64,000 bases of DNA from Lichina pygmaea (Eukaryota > Ascomycota > Lichinomycetes > Lichinales > Lichinaceae), in assembly GCA_963422465.1 (NCBI GenBank), contig OY730169.1, forward strand, positions 3,348,001 through 3,412,000. The letters run 5' to 3'. Below the pieces are notes generated by a model. It was not told the DNA's origin, made no database searches, and saw nothing but the letters and a program-made list of their open reading frames with translations. The position numbers and the translations under genes were made by a program. Positions 45,476 through 58,143 of this stretch are shown in pieces. Position 1 is the first letter of the stretch, and each line of letters opens with the position of its first letter.

Positions 45476-47110
45476 GGCCTGGCCCTGCTCGTCGCACTCG
45501 CCCTGTTCGCTCCCGGCTTCGCTACAGCTCTTGCCCTGGCCGAGCCAGACCCGAGAGCGTTGGACATCGAACGGGGTCCCGCCCCGCCGCCAGAGGAAGG
45601 GCCTTCGCTGTCGATCAACGCTTCGCGTGACCGGTCTCTTCTGGGAGCGCAGGTCGGAGCCATCGTTGGGGCCTGGCTGGTCTTCGTCACCGTCCTCGGC
45701 TGCTATCTTGCCTTCGTCGGTCGCCGACTGCGGGCGAATGCGCTGGCTGGACCATCAGGCGGCGACCTGGAGATGGTGAAGACGGCTCCGACGAAGCAGT
45801 CTGAACCGTCGCCCATCTCGCCGTCCAAGGACAGTTCGCCGTCGTCGCCGAGCAAGGCCGGCTCGCCAAACTTCTCGTGGCCGTCGCCGACGAAGCAGAC
45901 GTTCGGCTCGACCATGGCCGCGCCTGCGCCGGCGCCCTTCGACGAGCGCGTGCTCCAGGATGACAGGGAGCGACGGGGGCGCGACATGGAACGACTGTAC
46001 GCCGCCGTGATGGAGCAGGACGCCAGCGGCAGCGCGCCTGCGAACGGAGGCCGAGCGCCCAAGCCCGAACCGCTGCGTCCGAAGGCCGGCGAAGAAGCCG
46101 GCCGCGGGAGCGGCCTGTCGCTCAAGAGTCTCAGGAGCCCGAAGCTCCTACGTGCCCTGACGAGTCCGGCCTTGAAGAGTCCGGACAAGAAGAGCGGCAA
46201 GAAGGACGACGACCGGCGACCGAGCGCGTCGTCCCAGAACACCGCCGCCCCGTCCTCCTCCTTGCCGTCGCCGTCGTCGGACAGACGCCGAGGCAGCATC
46301 CGCGGCATGAAGATCTCGAAGCCGATCCCGACGCCCACCTTCAGTCTTCACTCGCGCGGCCAGGCCTCGGACGAGGAGCCCCTGACGCCGCGATACCCTC
46401 CTCCGACGCCGCCGAAGCCAGCCTCTCAACCTCCGACGCCTCCGCACCAACAATACACCGCCGCCCGACGGGGCCCTTCGCACGCCCCGGGCCCGTCCGT
46501 CGGCTCGATCGACAGCATCGCGGCCCGCAAGGCCGAACCGGCCATACAGCTCGCCAAGCCCCGCGCTCGCGGCGCTCCGACCGGGGCCAACCCAGCCCGT
46601 TCTCGGAGCGGCGCCGGCGACGCGCCCGTCTCTCCGCCGCGCTCCCCTCCGCCAGGTGCAGGGACGGCGCATCTCACGTCGGCCCCGTCGTCCACGTCGA
46701 CCCTTCCCGCACGCACGCACTCCGACCCGCCGCAGCCGAGCCACGCCTTGCCTCTGCGCTCCCTGGACAAGGCCCTGGGGAGGCATCCGTCGACGAACGT
46801 GACCAAGGTCACCGTGGTCGAGCGACCCGAGCACCTGCGCGCCACCGAAGGCACCAACGCGCCACCTCGCACCGGCGTCGCCGTGCCCTACAGTCCCTTC
46901 TACATGCCCTACACCCCCGTCACGCCCATCACGCCCGGTCTCGTGTCCCGCCGCGAGCGCAAGGCACGCGAGAAGGCCGAGGCGGTGGCGCACGCTCGAG
47001 CCGGCGGCGGCGGCGGTATCATCGGCGGCGCGCTAGGGTCCGGCAAACCGAGAAGGGCGGTGACGGAGATGGTCAGGAGCGACGACGAAATCTGGGATTC
47101 GCCTTATTGA
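45362..47110 (+). CDS. Conserved fungal membrane protein, unknown function
   Basis: Single exon, 582 residues. The N terminus has a TRTRTRTRTRTR run encoded by a GACGAG-type hexamer repeat (45437-45474), followed by a hydrophobic signal or anchor segment (TGLALLVALALFAPGFATAL), a short lumenal loop with one N-x-S (NAS), and a second membrane helix (VGAIVGAWLVFVTVLGCYLA) ending FVGRRLR. The rest is a long cytosolic, Ser/Pro-rich, probably disordered tail. It carries conserved-looking blocks near the C terminus: YSPFYMPYTPVTPITPGLVS, RRERKAREKAEA and MVRSDDEIWDSPY. I recall this ending in hypothetical proteins of other filamentous ascomycetes. An alternative start is Met12 (45395), after which the dipeptide run would come later. 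Function is unknown. Confidence 0.8.
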
Positions 47111-47138
47111 CGTGCCGTCCAACGCCACTCTCTCCTCC

Positions 47139-47182
47139 TTCTTCTTCTTCTTCTTCTTCTTCTTCTTCTTCTTCTTCTTCTT
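47139..47182. repeat. TTC microsatellite
   Basis: About 14 TTC units in the 3' UTR region, 28 bases after the stop codon. Confidence 0.9.
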
Positions 47183-47887
47183 GCTCTTCTTCCCATCGAT
47201 ATCACATTTGGCAGTAGAGCAGCCACAAGAGGCTGTCTTCACGACCACCTCATACCACGATCTCCATCTACCAGCAAGTCTGCTGTACTCGTACTTGAAA
47301 AGACGATCCTATGGCCTATCGATGAATTTCACGGTCCGCATCTAAGAACGTATGGCTCGGTCGGCTCAGACCAAGTACGTCAGATAGCAGCAGGCGCTCT
47401 GCATGCTTCGCGTGCTTACAGAAGCGCCCATCGTTCTTCTCGACAAAGATTCTATAAAAAAAACCCCCCCCCAAAACGTTGAAAAGTCTTTACGAAGTGA
47501 TAGCAGGCCCCAGGACAGACCTCGGCATAGCCAAGCCGATCTCCACCATCCTCGTGGGTTCGCGTACGAGTACGAGTTTGGATCGTTCTAGCTATGAACG
47601 GAGAGCTTGCTATAATTACGGTCGGAGAGTTCCTGCTCATCTAGACATCTTGCCTCGGGTCCGCCTCGGGTCGGCCCCCGGTTCGCCCAAACAATGAGCC
47701 GGCCAGGGGGCCGACTATGTCCTGCCACCGGACTCCTCTGGCTGTGGGCCATGACACGAAGCAAGTTTCTTTGTGGACTACAGAGATACCGTAGGTGACA
47801 CTGATGATTTTACAAGGTGCTGGCTCGGTTCTTCAGCTCTCATGAGCATCTCAAGATGCTTGGACTCTTGTCGACTGTTCCTGTTAA

Positions 47888-47945
<58 letters not shown>

Positions 47946-48780
47946 CGCTAGGCTGGAAAGATCCTTGTCGTGCTTGTCTACTATCCTGTAGAGCTGCTTC
48001 TGATGTGTACGGTATGTCAATTCTCCTGAATCAGGTTTATCTTTGTTGGCTGTGAAAAAGATAAGATAGAGTTTTGCGGTCCATGATGACACAATCTTAT
48101 CTTGAAGAGTGACGTACAGCACATATTGTCAATACTGGCTGATTGACTGCCTGAGAAGCTGACTGGTACTTTGAGGTCTAGCTATCATACTTCCGTGTAC
48201 CTGAGGTCAATACGTACGCATTAGCTCCTTCTTGACCAGAGCTAAATACACAACATGCCAAGAACTTCTTATGACTGTGGTTGGGCCATGCTCTGGCCAA
48301 GTTCGCAATATAGAGATTTGGATTGACGTCAAGACTGTGCAAGTGCGCAACATCAAGACTAGTATACATCAAGACTGATACACTGACTTACACGCTGTGC
48401 TTGCACGACACACAACCCTTCAAAAAGTATTTTTCTACTTAAATCCATCTAGGTAAATTAGACAGGCAGATGAAATCTAGTGAAAAAGAAACTTCTCACG
48501 GGGAGAAGATGAAGAGGTTCTGATATTTGTGCAGTAATCACTTCATGTCAGGAGAAAAATAGGTAGTAAATAGCCCACTCAGCAGCTGTCAGTGATCGGT
48601 GAACAGTTCTTGATTATCATTTCTCAGTCACCAGTCACTGTTGTCATCAGTCATCAGTCATTTTTATTGACATCACGCACTCGACAAAGAAATCACACAT
48701 AGCTATCAAACAGAAAGCGTAAAGACCAGCTCCGCCTACAGTTCATTGCAAACAGGTTTGATCTGATGCAATAGCGCGAC
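47183..48780. other. Intergenic region with TG microsatellite
   Basis: Includes a run A8-C10-like at 47456-47472, a TG repeat (47889-47944), and CAGTCA-type short repeats at 48633-48662. AT-rich from about 48380 to 48700. No gene is supported. Confidence 0.45.
47889..47944. repeat. TG dinucleotide microsatellite
   Basis: About 28 perfect TG units. Confidence 0.95.
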
Positions 48781-50343
48781 TCATGCTCGATTCCAATCTT
48801 CGTCCTCGCGCCAGTCGATGGCCGAGTGCCGCCGTATGCTCCGCAGCATGTACTGCTGCGCTTCGAGGTCTCTTTCTCGACCCGGGTACACAAGGGCCGG
48901 TGCCGGTGACGGCGGACGACTCGGAGGCTGATAGATGCCGCCGACCGGGTTGCGGCCCGATGCGCCGGACTCTTCGGACGTGCATGATGGCTCGAGGGAT
49001 TGCTTCTCGGGGCAAGCGCCGGCGTGGCTGGAACCGTGGCTCTTCCGCCAGGGCGGATATGCCCTCCAGAGCGATTTCCGCGATCTGGAGGAGGACGCAC
49101 TCTCCCGGCGCTGGTCCTGCCGGGAACGCCGCTTGCGCTTGAGACTCTCGATCGGCTCGCTAATCGCGACGCGGATCAATGGTCGGAGCGTCGGGAGACA
49201 GGCACACACGATGCCGATGCAGGATTCGATGTTGGACCACAACATTGCCGGCGCAGATCGCCCTGCAAGAACGGACGGACAGACGGTAAGCGTACGTGCA
49301 CCGGTGTTTATTCATTGGAGCAGCCCCTTTATCGAAAGCGATGCGGCCGACGTACAGGTAGGATCAGTCTCGAAAGTGACGCTACTCAGATAAGGTAGCC
49401 GCGCGATAGCTGCCACAACGACACTTTTGTCGCGACCACAGTCAGCACAATGAACGTCGACGGGAGTTCCACCAGAAATTGTCGACAGAAACAACTCACA
49501 ATCCGCCCAGAAGAAACATGCCCGTCAGTGCCACCTTGCGCTGTCGCGACGCGTTCAATTTCCAGACGACGAACATTGGCATCATGAGGACGACGAAGTC
49601 GGTGACGACGCCGAGAACTCCAGCGGCCTTGAAGAGGGGCACGCGGTCAATGCAACTCGGGTCGTTTGGGTCGAGCCAGGCACTCTGGACGGGATTGCAC
49701 TGCAGAATGACGACGAGGAAGAAGGACAGGAAACAAGCAAAGTTGAAGGCGATGACGTAGTTGGTGGCCTTCTTGAAGCGCGCCGTCGAGAAGATTCGCC
49801 GGTAGAGCAGCAGCACGGCAATCTTGACGGCGAACGTTGTTACGGTGTAGAGAACTTGGTAGGCGAACATGACCTGTTTAGATCGAGTTGGTCAGTGCCG
49901 GCTGGAGCCAAACATATCTCGAGGAAGGCCTCACTTTAATGACGGCTTTGAGCTGCGAGAACCCAGTTTTCATGACATGCTGCCCAAGGCCATAGCGTGT
50001 TGCTGACAACCACGATGTCAGAAAGCCGGCACGTTGGCACGTCTAGCTGAGAACTACCCATACCGATATAACAGTCCATCACCAAGCCATAAGCCAGAAT
50101 CTTTGTGACAGCAAGACGTTAGAGTCACGAGCGTAAATATCAGACGGGAGTGCTCACCAGGCCCATGATGGTAACATAGTCGTCTGCAAGCAACGGCGCC
50201 TTCATGATCCTTCGAGACAGCAGTCGCAGGACCACGGCGGTGGTACAGAGCACCACCAATGTCATATTGACGGCATGTATTGTGGGCCTCCGGTCCTCAT
50301 GCAGACGCGCGGCTTGGTACTTGAGGTCTTCCAGAAAGTCCAT
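48781..50343 (-). CDS. PTH11-like rhodopsin-fold integral membrane protein
   Basis: Six exons in transcript order: 50343-50158, 50100-50064, 50002-49935, 49873-49500, 49423-49356 and 49262-48781 (404 residues). All five introns (57, 61, 61, 76 and 93 bp) are GT/AG with matching phases. Seven hydrophobic segments are apparent, for example AVNMTLVVLCTTAVVLRLLS, ATNYVIAFNFACFLSFFLVV, GVLGVVTDFVVLMMPMFVVW and IESCIGIVCACLPTLRPLI. Family motifs include ADDYV, YGLGQHV, LLLYRRIF and DPTWRSAPAMLWSNIE. This is the fungal SAT4/rhodopsin-like family to which the Magnaporthe surface receptor PTH11 belongs. No N-terminal CFEM domain is present. The C tail (about 140 residues) is charged and Ser/Pro-rich. 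A role as a G-protein-coupled sensor is an inference for the family. Confidence 0.88.
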
Positions 50344-52697
50344 TGTGCCGAGCGACGACTTGATGTCTTTCCTGTGGCCCGCGGCGGCTGCGGCTCAACA
50401 GAGCAGGACGGCGTTGCGTAAAGCTCGGGATGTCTCTGCTCCTCTGACTCGAGCTGGACGTCGGGCTATCGGCGAAGATCTGCCAAAGCACTCCCCTCGT
50501 AACTGAAACACTGCCCTCTTAGGGTGGCCATGGTCGAGTAGATATGGCCGAGCGCCATGGGTCCCCTGCCCGAACCACCCACGATCCCCCATCCATGGGA
50601 GACACGAGCTGTCGCTGAGCTCTGCAGCAGGGACAGCGGTCATAGACGTGCAGGCTAGCGCCGCGAACCTTGCGTAGCCAACCTTGCGTAGGCTGCGCGT
50701 AGCCGATCATGATGCCCGAGCTTGCATGCTGTTGCATCTGCAGACACCTGAAGAGAACAAGCTACCAGCAGGTCGCCCATCAGCCGTCCGGAGTTGTACT
50801 GCCACGGTCCGACCCTGTCGTCTCTGTTTAGGGTGCCGGCGGCATCCGGCGCTAAACCAAGTTATCCTCCACCAAGACATGGAAGTACTGCGAGGCATCG
50901 TTCCCGCAAGTGGCCTCTGTGGTCCAAGGCATCGTCCTGTCGCAGTTTAGTTGCTCCGGGCCGTACCGTATCGTGCAGCTGACAGGTGCGTCGCCAGTAG
51001 CGGTTCAGCCTGGAAGATCATTCTCACACGGGAAACCCTTCGGTGGAAGAGAGCATCGTCAGAATCGAGGTCGTCTATACCGTACCGATAGTACATACGT
51101 ACGTATGTACGGAAGTACTTCTTCGCCTCTCGGTGTCAAGGGCGACAAGGGAGAGAGCGACGAGGACTAGCTCGACCGTAGGCGAGGCTGCACCTTTCAG
51201 AGCTGAAAGCAGATATGCACAAGCTAGACCTGTGCGAGCTCAACCGAGACCGCACGATCCACCAACAGACAGCAGAGGCTAGGACGCCTCGTACGCCTCG
51301 CACGACTCGTACGAGGGCTACGGTGACAGCAGAGGACGATTAGACCATACTCGTACTACACAACGACGCAAACCCATCAGCACTTGTTTGTACTCAAAGT
51401 ACGAAAGTCTCTATCATCTGGAAGAGGGAGCCTCGTGGCAGGTACGGCAGGGTGGAGCGTACCATTACATACGTACGTACGTACGGTGCTGAAACTAGTC
51501 GGAGGCAGCTCAGCGGCGTAGGTGAAGGCCGTGCCCGAGCCAGGACACGACCACGATCATGAGCGTGACCAGGATTGCGTTTGAGCGACAAGGATAATCC
51601 ATGTCTGTGTCAAGCGTCGTCAGATGAAAGCGAAGGGCTCACCTATATATACAGATTCGATCCAGATTTAGCCTCCCACGCCGAGTGAAACCAGATCTCT
51701 AGGTACGAGACATACTCACAGTATTCACAGTGGGTAAGTTACGTGTTGGCCATTCCAGACGTCGGTGATATCACACAAACCGCCGCAGTCAATGTTGGTG
51801 CGGGGTAATTCCCAGACTAAGATTCCAACACGCCCCGTCGAGCGTTTCCAGGAGGTTAAGGGCGACTCCTTTTGTGGAGCTAGTGTAGATCATCACACTG
51901 ATGCTGTGCGGTACAGTACCTCTGTAGTTCCATTGAAGAGGGCCTCACAGGCCCTTGGACGTCCAATCGAGGAAGCTGGACAGCCATGCTTGTTGTCGAC
52001 GCTAGACAGACGACAGCTGATTAGAAGGGGGAGGGGGTGAAGAAGGTCGGAAGGGGAGAATATTTTCAAGGCCGCCTTCCTCGACTGTCATCCGACTCTG
52101 CTGCTGTTCAGTTCCGGCGCTAACCTGTACAAGGCCTTGTACGTGTTGCTATCATACGCGCCATGCGCATCGACGAAACCATTGAGCCTCATCGCTGATA
52201 GACGACAGCCGATTCTGCGGTAGACTTGTCCAGCGCAGATGTGTGATTAGAAAGCCGGATGTCAATCATGCATGCCGGACGTTTGTTTTCTGGAGACGAC
52301 GGCTGCCCCAACGCAGTATGGTATGATCGATCTTGGCGGACAGACGTTTTGATGACACTGTAGAGGAAGGAAGAGCACGGAGGTGCATCGTACAGCAGCT
52401 CGAAGACTGTGCGGAGAGGCTGGCATAGCTGTAGCACGAATTGAACCACAGGCCAAACCATACCACTGTTGAATGTTGGGAAGTAAAATCGTACTGCAGG
52501 GTCAACATAGAGGTTTCGTTGTCCAAGAAAGGAAGACGAGAAGAAAGAGGCCTGGGTCCGTGAAGGAGCATGACCACGATTGCGGTGGTAAGGGGATGAA
52601 CCGCCCAACGCCGAGGTACCGTAGTGTCCCCCAATCCCACCAACGACACCCCCGCCCGAGATCCGGTGATAGGGAAGGTGATGCGGTCGAGTGAACC
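50344..52697. other. Gene-poor intergenic DNA
   Basis: GTAC/TACGTA clusters at 51095-51115 and 51466-51486; short tandem CCTCGTACG at 51289-51312. Many short frames without features. The right end (52200-52697) is probably 3' UTR of the acyltransferase gene. Confidence 0.45.
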
Positions 52698-55132
52698 TCA
52701 TAGATATTTCTTGCCGTCCTCGCTGCTGCCGGGCGTGAGGACACCGCTGCTGATGTCCTCGTCGACGCTCTGCTTGCGTCGCCACGATCGCTCCCTGCCG
52801 CGCTCTCTCATCGCGCCTCGAATCTTGCGGCTCACCTCGTCCAGGCCCTCCTTGGAGTCCAGCGTCGAGAACGCCTGGATAGGGAAGGCGCACCCGCTGG
52901 AGTTGCTTCGGCTTCGGTCCCGGCTCGGCGGCCGAGTGGCGAACAGGCCGATGTCGCCCAGGTTGCCAAAGGACTCGTTGCGCGGTAGGTGACCCTGGGC
53001 CGACGACCCGCCGCCGATGCCGGCTGGGGGCTCGCCGTCGTTGGCGTGGTCGCCATCCGGCACGTGGATCATCCGGGCCGTGCCGTCGTCGGTCTCGTCC
53101 GCGCGGGGCGTCCGGAGACGGGGTGACACCCCGCTTACGCGGAGCGGATCGGAGATGATGCGGGCAGAGTCGAAGTCCGAGAACATCTCGGGCCCGAGCG
53201 TGTTGATCATCTCGGTGACCTCGGCGCTGAGGGCCTCTCGCCTCCGTCGAAGCTGGACCAGCGTGTTCGCGGACGACGGGTTCAGCGAGAGGATCAAGGG
53301 CCGGAGAGATTTGGAGATGTCCATGCCGACCTCGCCGAAGCGAAGGGCGGCGAAGGTGATGGACGGGAAGATGACGACCTCGGCCGCGACGAAGGCCCAC
53401 AACGGGAGCCACGCCGGCATCGTCCCCCACATCCGGTTTCGATAGGCCATGAAGGCGAACGTGACGCCGTAGAAGGTGTAGAGCAGCGGCGCGAAGGCGA
53501 GCGCGACCAGCAGCTTCCAGGTCGCCACGACGTCACGCCCCTGGATCTTGACGGTCGAGGCGGCCAGCGCCTCACGTGACTTCTTGATCGAGATGACCTT
53601 GGACGCGACGAAGACGGGAGCGAAGAGGATGAGGCCCGGAAGGGTGCCGACGGCCAAGAGCCCGAGCTTTCCGGACCGGTAGAGGAGCGTGAAGACGACC
53701 TTGAAGATCGAGAACTTTGCCCACTCGACCTGATGGTCCCTGAGGTTGACCAGTCGGAGCTGCGTGTTGTAGTCGTTGACGGATTTCTTGAGGTGCACCA
53801 TGCGTGGGTCGTCCTTGTACTTCGTGTAGCCTTTGACCAGACGGCGGTTGAGCTCGACCACCATCGGCAACGGGATCTTCTTTCCTTTTGGCTTGTAGAG
53901 CCTTCGTGCGGCTTGAACAAGCTGTCGAGGTCAGCGGAGGTCTCGTGCGAGCGCCCTCGAGGGTCGACTTTCCGTACCATGAGCGTATCGTAATCGGGGC
54001 TCGTCACCGTGACCGCCACGAGAGCTTGGTAGACGATGTCCAGCAGCCGGCTCACGGCCTCCCTCCTCTCGCCCCCCTTGTACAGCTCCACAAGCTCGTC
54101 GGGAACGTCGACCGGCGCGCCAAACTCAATCACGGCCCGCGACCGGAACTTGTGAGGGTGAAAGTAGTTCATGCCGCAGGGGACAATCTTGACGTCGCAG
54201 TTTGGGTTCGCCGAGAGCGCCCCTAACGCCATGATCGCAACGCCAGCTGTGGATGGAAGACATCGTCAGACGTGGAATCGTGAGACGGCAGGCCAACGAC
54301 AGACCTTTTAACGGCAGCAGCTCCGTACGGTCGTGGCTACCACCCTCCGGAAAGATTCCGACACAGTCCCCTAGGTTGAGTCTGTTGAAGACCTCGTCGT
54401 ATACCTTCGTCTGATCGACCTTGGGGCCTATCCTGTAGGCCGTTCCGGCGAAGTCATCGCCAGCCGAGGTTCCGTGACCGATGATGCCGTTGGAAAGATT
54501 TCCGTTTGGTGCGATGTCGTCGGTCCCGGTGAGCTGCTTCAACGCGTCTTTTCCTCGGAAGGCCTTCTTCAGCCTCAACTCCTCTGCGCCGAGGACCTCG
54601 ATGATCTCGGCGCTCGCAGATACTCCGTTCACCGTCGGCAGCACCAGGAGCCCTCCCACCTGCACCTCGGTGCTCTCGAAGTTCGTCATGAGCCCTCTGA
54701 CCAAAAGAGGGTCATTCTTCGGATCAGGTAGGTAGATCCTGCCCGGACCAGGCTTCGTCAAGTCCATTGCTCGGGCGACGGGCACGGCGCCGAGAACCCT
54801 CGCGAAGAAGCCGACGAAGCGGCGACGCATGGACTTCTCGGCAATTAGGAAGGCGATTCGACGGTGAGCTTCCAAACGAACGGTGCGCATGAGGATGAGC
54901 GGATCGACGAACTGGTCCGTGTCAGCGATCGGCCTCGACCTGGCCAGGGCAAGCGGCATACCTGGTTGGCATGTGGGGCGGCCACGAACAACAACGGCCC
55001 CCGTCGAGGGATCTTCCAGGAGCCCCGCGGGTGGACCTCCCGGAAGAAGAGATCGACGACGATCGAGAAGATCCATAGGACCAGATCATACGCCCAGGGC
55101 ACCAGAGATCCCAGCTTTCGCCGCCGCGCCAT
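52698..55132 (-). CDS. SCT1: Glycerol-3-phosphate O-acyltransferase (SCT1/GPT2 family)
   Basis: Exons in transcript order are 55132-54962, 54911-54305, 54246-53978 and 53921-52698 (756 residues, close to the 743-759 of the yeast enzymes). Introns are 50, 58 and 56 bp. The third junction is needed to change frame from PDYDTLM to LVQAARRLYKPKGKKIPLPM. Catalytic and binding blocks are APHANQFVDP (His54), IYLPDPKN, GIFPEGGSHDRTELLPLKAG and VPCGMNYFHPHKFRSRAVIE. Membrane segments lie near the N terminus (WAYDLVLWIFSIVVDLFF) and in the C half (LLAVGTLPGLILFAPVFVAS, LLVALAFAPLLYTFYGVTFA, AFVAAEVVIFPSITFAAL). A Ser/Arg-rich tail is likely phosphorylated. The enzyme makes lysophosphatidate from glycerol-3-phosphate or dihydroxyacetone phosphate at the ER, the first step of phospholipid and triacylglycerol synthesis. 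A GTG six bases upstream is not needed as start. Confidence 0.94.
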
Positions 55133-56080
55133 GACCACTCCGACCAGATCTTTTCAGACGCGGACAATGGTATCCAGAGCGGTGGCTGACAACCTGGGCC
55201 AGGTGGCTGTAGATCCCAATGCTTCTGTACGAGGGTACAGGCGTGCTAGATTCACTGGGCTCGGCCGCCTTGGGGACATGTCCTAGGGACTCGAGCTGTC
55301 ATTTAGCCAAGATGCAGCTGCATTCGGGGGACCGTCGGGCCTCACCTATTCCCATCCGCGATGCCCTGGGCAGATTTTGGAGCGCTGGGATGTCGGAGCG
55401 ACCACCTGGACTCGGTATGACGCCAGACTCGCCCCCTTTGGCGATGAGATACTACGTAATGAATCTGTGCTGGCGGCATGCAGGCATGGTGGGGTTCGTC
55501 GGCAGCTTACGTAAGCCGACCCCACATGGAAGTCTTCGCAGCACGGGTGCATCGAGTCGTCTCACGAAATCTGGCACCAGCACCGGCAGGCTTTGTAACG
55601 TACAAAAGTCATCGTCATCTAGTTGACCATCGTTCCAGATCTACTCGTACGATACGTACAATACGTACCTCCCTACCGTACTTACGTAGATGATCATATG
55701 CGGTTTTCCGGTGTCGCCTTCTTTTAGCTAGTCTAGAAACACGTGATAGGCTGGCCGCTCTACATGAGGCTAGCTGGCGTAGCTAGCTTCTTTGGGCTAG
55801 GAGATTGCGAGGCGGTTGGGGAGGATATGAGGCAGGAGGATTCTCTCCCCCCGTAGAGAAGTTGGTAGAGTCGTCCGAAAGAGACAGATATTGAGCGAGT
55901 GTTGTTCTTGTGCCTACAGTATACCCTAGTCCTTGGAGGGAGCTCGTAGTAGTACGTAGCTGCCCTGAGTGTGTTCTAGTCTCTTTGCGCGTGGTGGCCT
56001 TGAGTCGAGGACACCTTTTCGAGCACGCCCTTGCTCCCGGCAGGCCGGCTGCTACCCGTGCCATGGGGGAGTAATACCCC
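55133..56080. other. Intergenic region
   Basis: Promoter side of the acyltransferase gene. ACGATACGTACAATACGTAC-type palindromes at 55648-55688. No gene was seen. Confidence 0.45.
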
Positions 56081-56837
56081 CCTCCTCCCGCACCTTTGGT
56101 AAGTTTGGAACACCCCTCCATCCGGAGAGGTGTCGGACAGTTGAACGGTACGGTACGGACAGTTGAATGAACGCTCAGTCGATAGAATCAAATGCAATGC
56201 TTATAACCTCACAACAGAGAGATTAAATAAAAAAAGTAAGCGGCTCATTCGATTCCTCTACTTCTCTTCTATAATTCTTGAATCTGTAGGCTTCTCTTGA
56301 TGTTTGTGGTGTTGCTGAGAAGTTCCAGTAGTCATCACTCCAGAATGAAGTATCAACAGCATCACCTTGACAACACTTATAACTCGACAACTAGATGGAC
56401 AAGTATGAATTTTTATGGGCCTATTGGATTCCCCTGCCCCTCTTCCATCATCCCTGAGTTTGCAGGCTCCTTCTGATCATGCTGTTGTTGGTGAGTAGTT
56501 CTTGTAGTCTGAATTACCTATAAACAGTCCTTCTCAATCCTCTCACAAGAGTCTGTTTTTCCTACTCTCACAGTTGCTGCACTGGAACCACAAATTCTCA
56601 GACAATTTTTGGTATAACGATAGCTTCTTTACAAGTACAGTCGAACATGGAATCTATAGCTTTGGTGATGTAAGCCTTAGCTTCCTTGTAAGATTTGGCC
56701 ATGTTTCGGTGGAATGGTAGTGGTTTGAACTTGATGGCTGTCGACAGATTTACTAGCGTTCGTTCAACTATCCGAACTGTCCGACACCCATCCGGATGGA
56801 GGGGTGTTCCGGACGTACCAAAGGTGTGGGAGGAGAG
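56081..56837. mobile_element. 757-bp long-inverted-repeat element
   Basis: Left arm 56081-56175 and right arm 56755-56837 are inverted copies sharing CTCC(C)(G/A)CACCTTTGGTA, GGAACACCCCTCCATCCGGA, GGTGTCGGACAGTT and GTTGAA(T/C)GAACGCT. A TA sits inside each arm (56100-56101 and 56816-56817), so the true transposon may end there with TA duplications. The interior consists mainly of two diverged direct copies (about 56199-56355 and 56376-56525) containing CTTATAAC(T)C, GATTCC(T/C)CT and a GTAGT motif. There is no transposase, so it is a non-autonomous or decayed DNA element. Confidence 0.65.
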
Positions 56838-56975
56838 TGGCCTTCAGGAGTTCCGTACTACTCCGGCACGTCTGGTAAGTAGAAAGTCTACGGAGCCTAA
56901 GTTATATGTCTGGGATTGGCGCTGCTCGTGAGCCGAGCTGTTCAGCGCGAAACACCAGGACTAAGCCTGATCCCA

Positions 56976-57225
56976 GCCTTCTGCCCCAGTTCGCCTGGGC
57001 CCGGGACCAGCTGGCTTAACTGCCCCGCAGTCACTCTCCTATTTGTACGTAAGTACGTAACGTACAGCTACTCGGTAGGATGGCACCTGCCCACGGGCCG
57101 CAGGGGAGGTTTTTGCCCTTGGGCCAGGTGACTGGCCCAGAGGTTTCCTTACCTGTCTTTACAGCTATCCCAGCGTAATCTAGCCTAGCTAGTTTTAGAA
57201 TGGAGTAGGAATGCAATACAATACA
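56976..57225 (+). mobile_element. 5'-truncated Tad-like LINE (copy C) with 13-bp target duplication
   Basis: Opens with CTGCCCCAGTTCGCC..., reading LPQFAWARDQLA-stop (56981-57019), the end of ORF2. Then comes the shared 3' UTR (GCAGGGGAGGTTTTTGCCCT, TTTCCTTACC, CCCAGCGTAATCTAGCC, GTTTTAGAATGGAGTAGGAAT) and a GCAATACAATAC tail. AAGCCTGATCCCA is repeated immediately outside both ends (56963-56975 and 57226-57238): a 13-bp target-site duplication. This is the best preserved of the four copies. Confidence 0.88.
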
Positions 57226-57238
57226 AAGCCTGATCCCA

Positions 57239-58143
57239 AGCATGTTGGATCAATCACCCAGTTCCAATTCTACTTGCAGTGCGACGTTCCCTATCCTACG
57301 GTGCAAATGCACCAGCAAAGAAATCATATATCAGATACTCAATGCCCAGATTCACAAACTTGAAGCTAAAAGCCCAAGCTCGCAACGCTTGCTACAACTG
57401 TACTGTACGAGGTGCGATTCGCGCGCCTGTACAGAAGCACTTATGTGCCCTCTTGCGTACGTACTGTCGGTTGATGAAGCCAACGGAGGGTTCGAACGGC
57501 TGACACTGGCGGTTACATCACGTATCGAAGCAAGAATCGACTCAAGCATTACCCTGAAACCCGAGACGTGCCATCGTCGAATGTGATGATTGTGGTCTGG
57601 CTGCATGAATCCGATCACCGAGTCAGACTGAGACCAAGCCAGTTTCCAGCCTTACGTTAGCCCGTTAGCCCGTCAGCGCAACGACGTCTCCGTCCTGCAA
57701 TATCAGTCCCGCACATCGTACTTTGCCCTATCAGGGTCGGCAAGATGTTTCTTCTTCATCGCGCCGACGCAGAAGTCTGCCGAAGCTTCGCGAGCCGTCC
57801 GGGCCCGGTTGACCCCGGCTACCTGAGCGCTGCTTACGCCAGGTATCTTATACCAGTGGGCTCGTTGCATCTGACGCTTTGTTTTTGAGTAGCGGTTACA
57901 CTGACCACGATCCCGTAGTCGGGTCTCCCCACAGTGGTCAGCCTTGTCAATTATGCGCCGGCTTGGCAGCTTAGCACCGATGGCGCCCTGTCGAGCCCGT
58001 ACAGTAAGACAGGGGCTTTGCAGAGGAGCCTCGGCCGAGGACGAGGATTGCCGGTGGTATAAGAACGTCGTCGCAGCTTGCGAGACGCGAGACGCGGTCG
58101 ATGAGCCTACCTATACCATCGCCATCGAGTTGCCGTTGTCAGC
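57239..58143. other. Intergenic region upstream of the calpain gene
   Basis: Only short frames. The right 200 bases should be promoter/leader of the calpain gene. A GTTAGCCCGTTAGCCCGTCAGC short tandem lies at 57656-57677. Confidence 0.4.

Noticed and set aside
52189-53430. 413-codon minus-strand frame overlapping the acyltransferase
   Set aside because: Shifted frame of the real coding exon, Arg/Pro-rich, with no domain.
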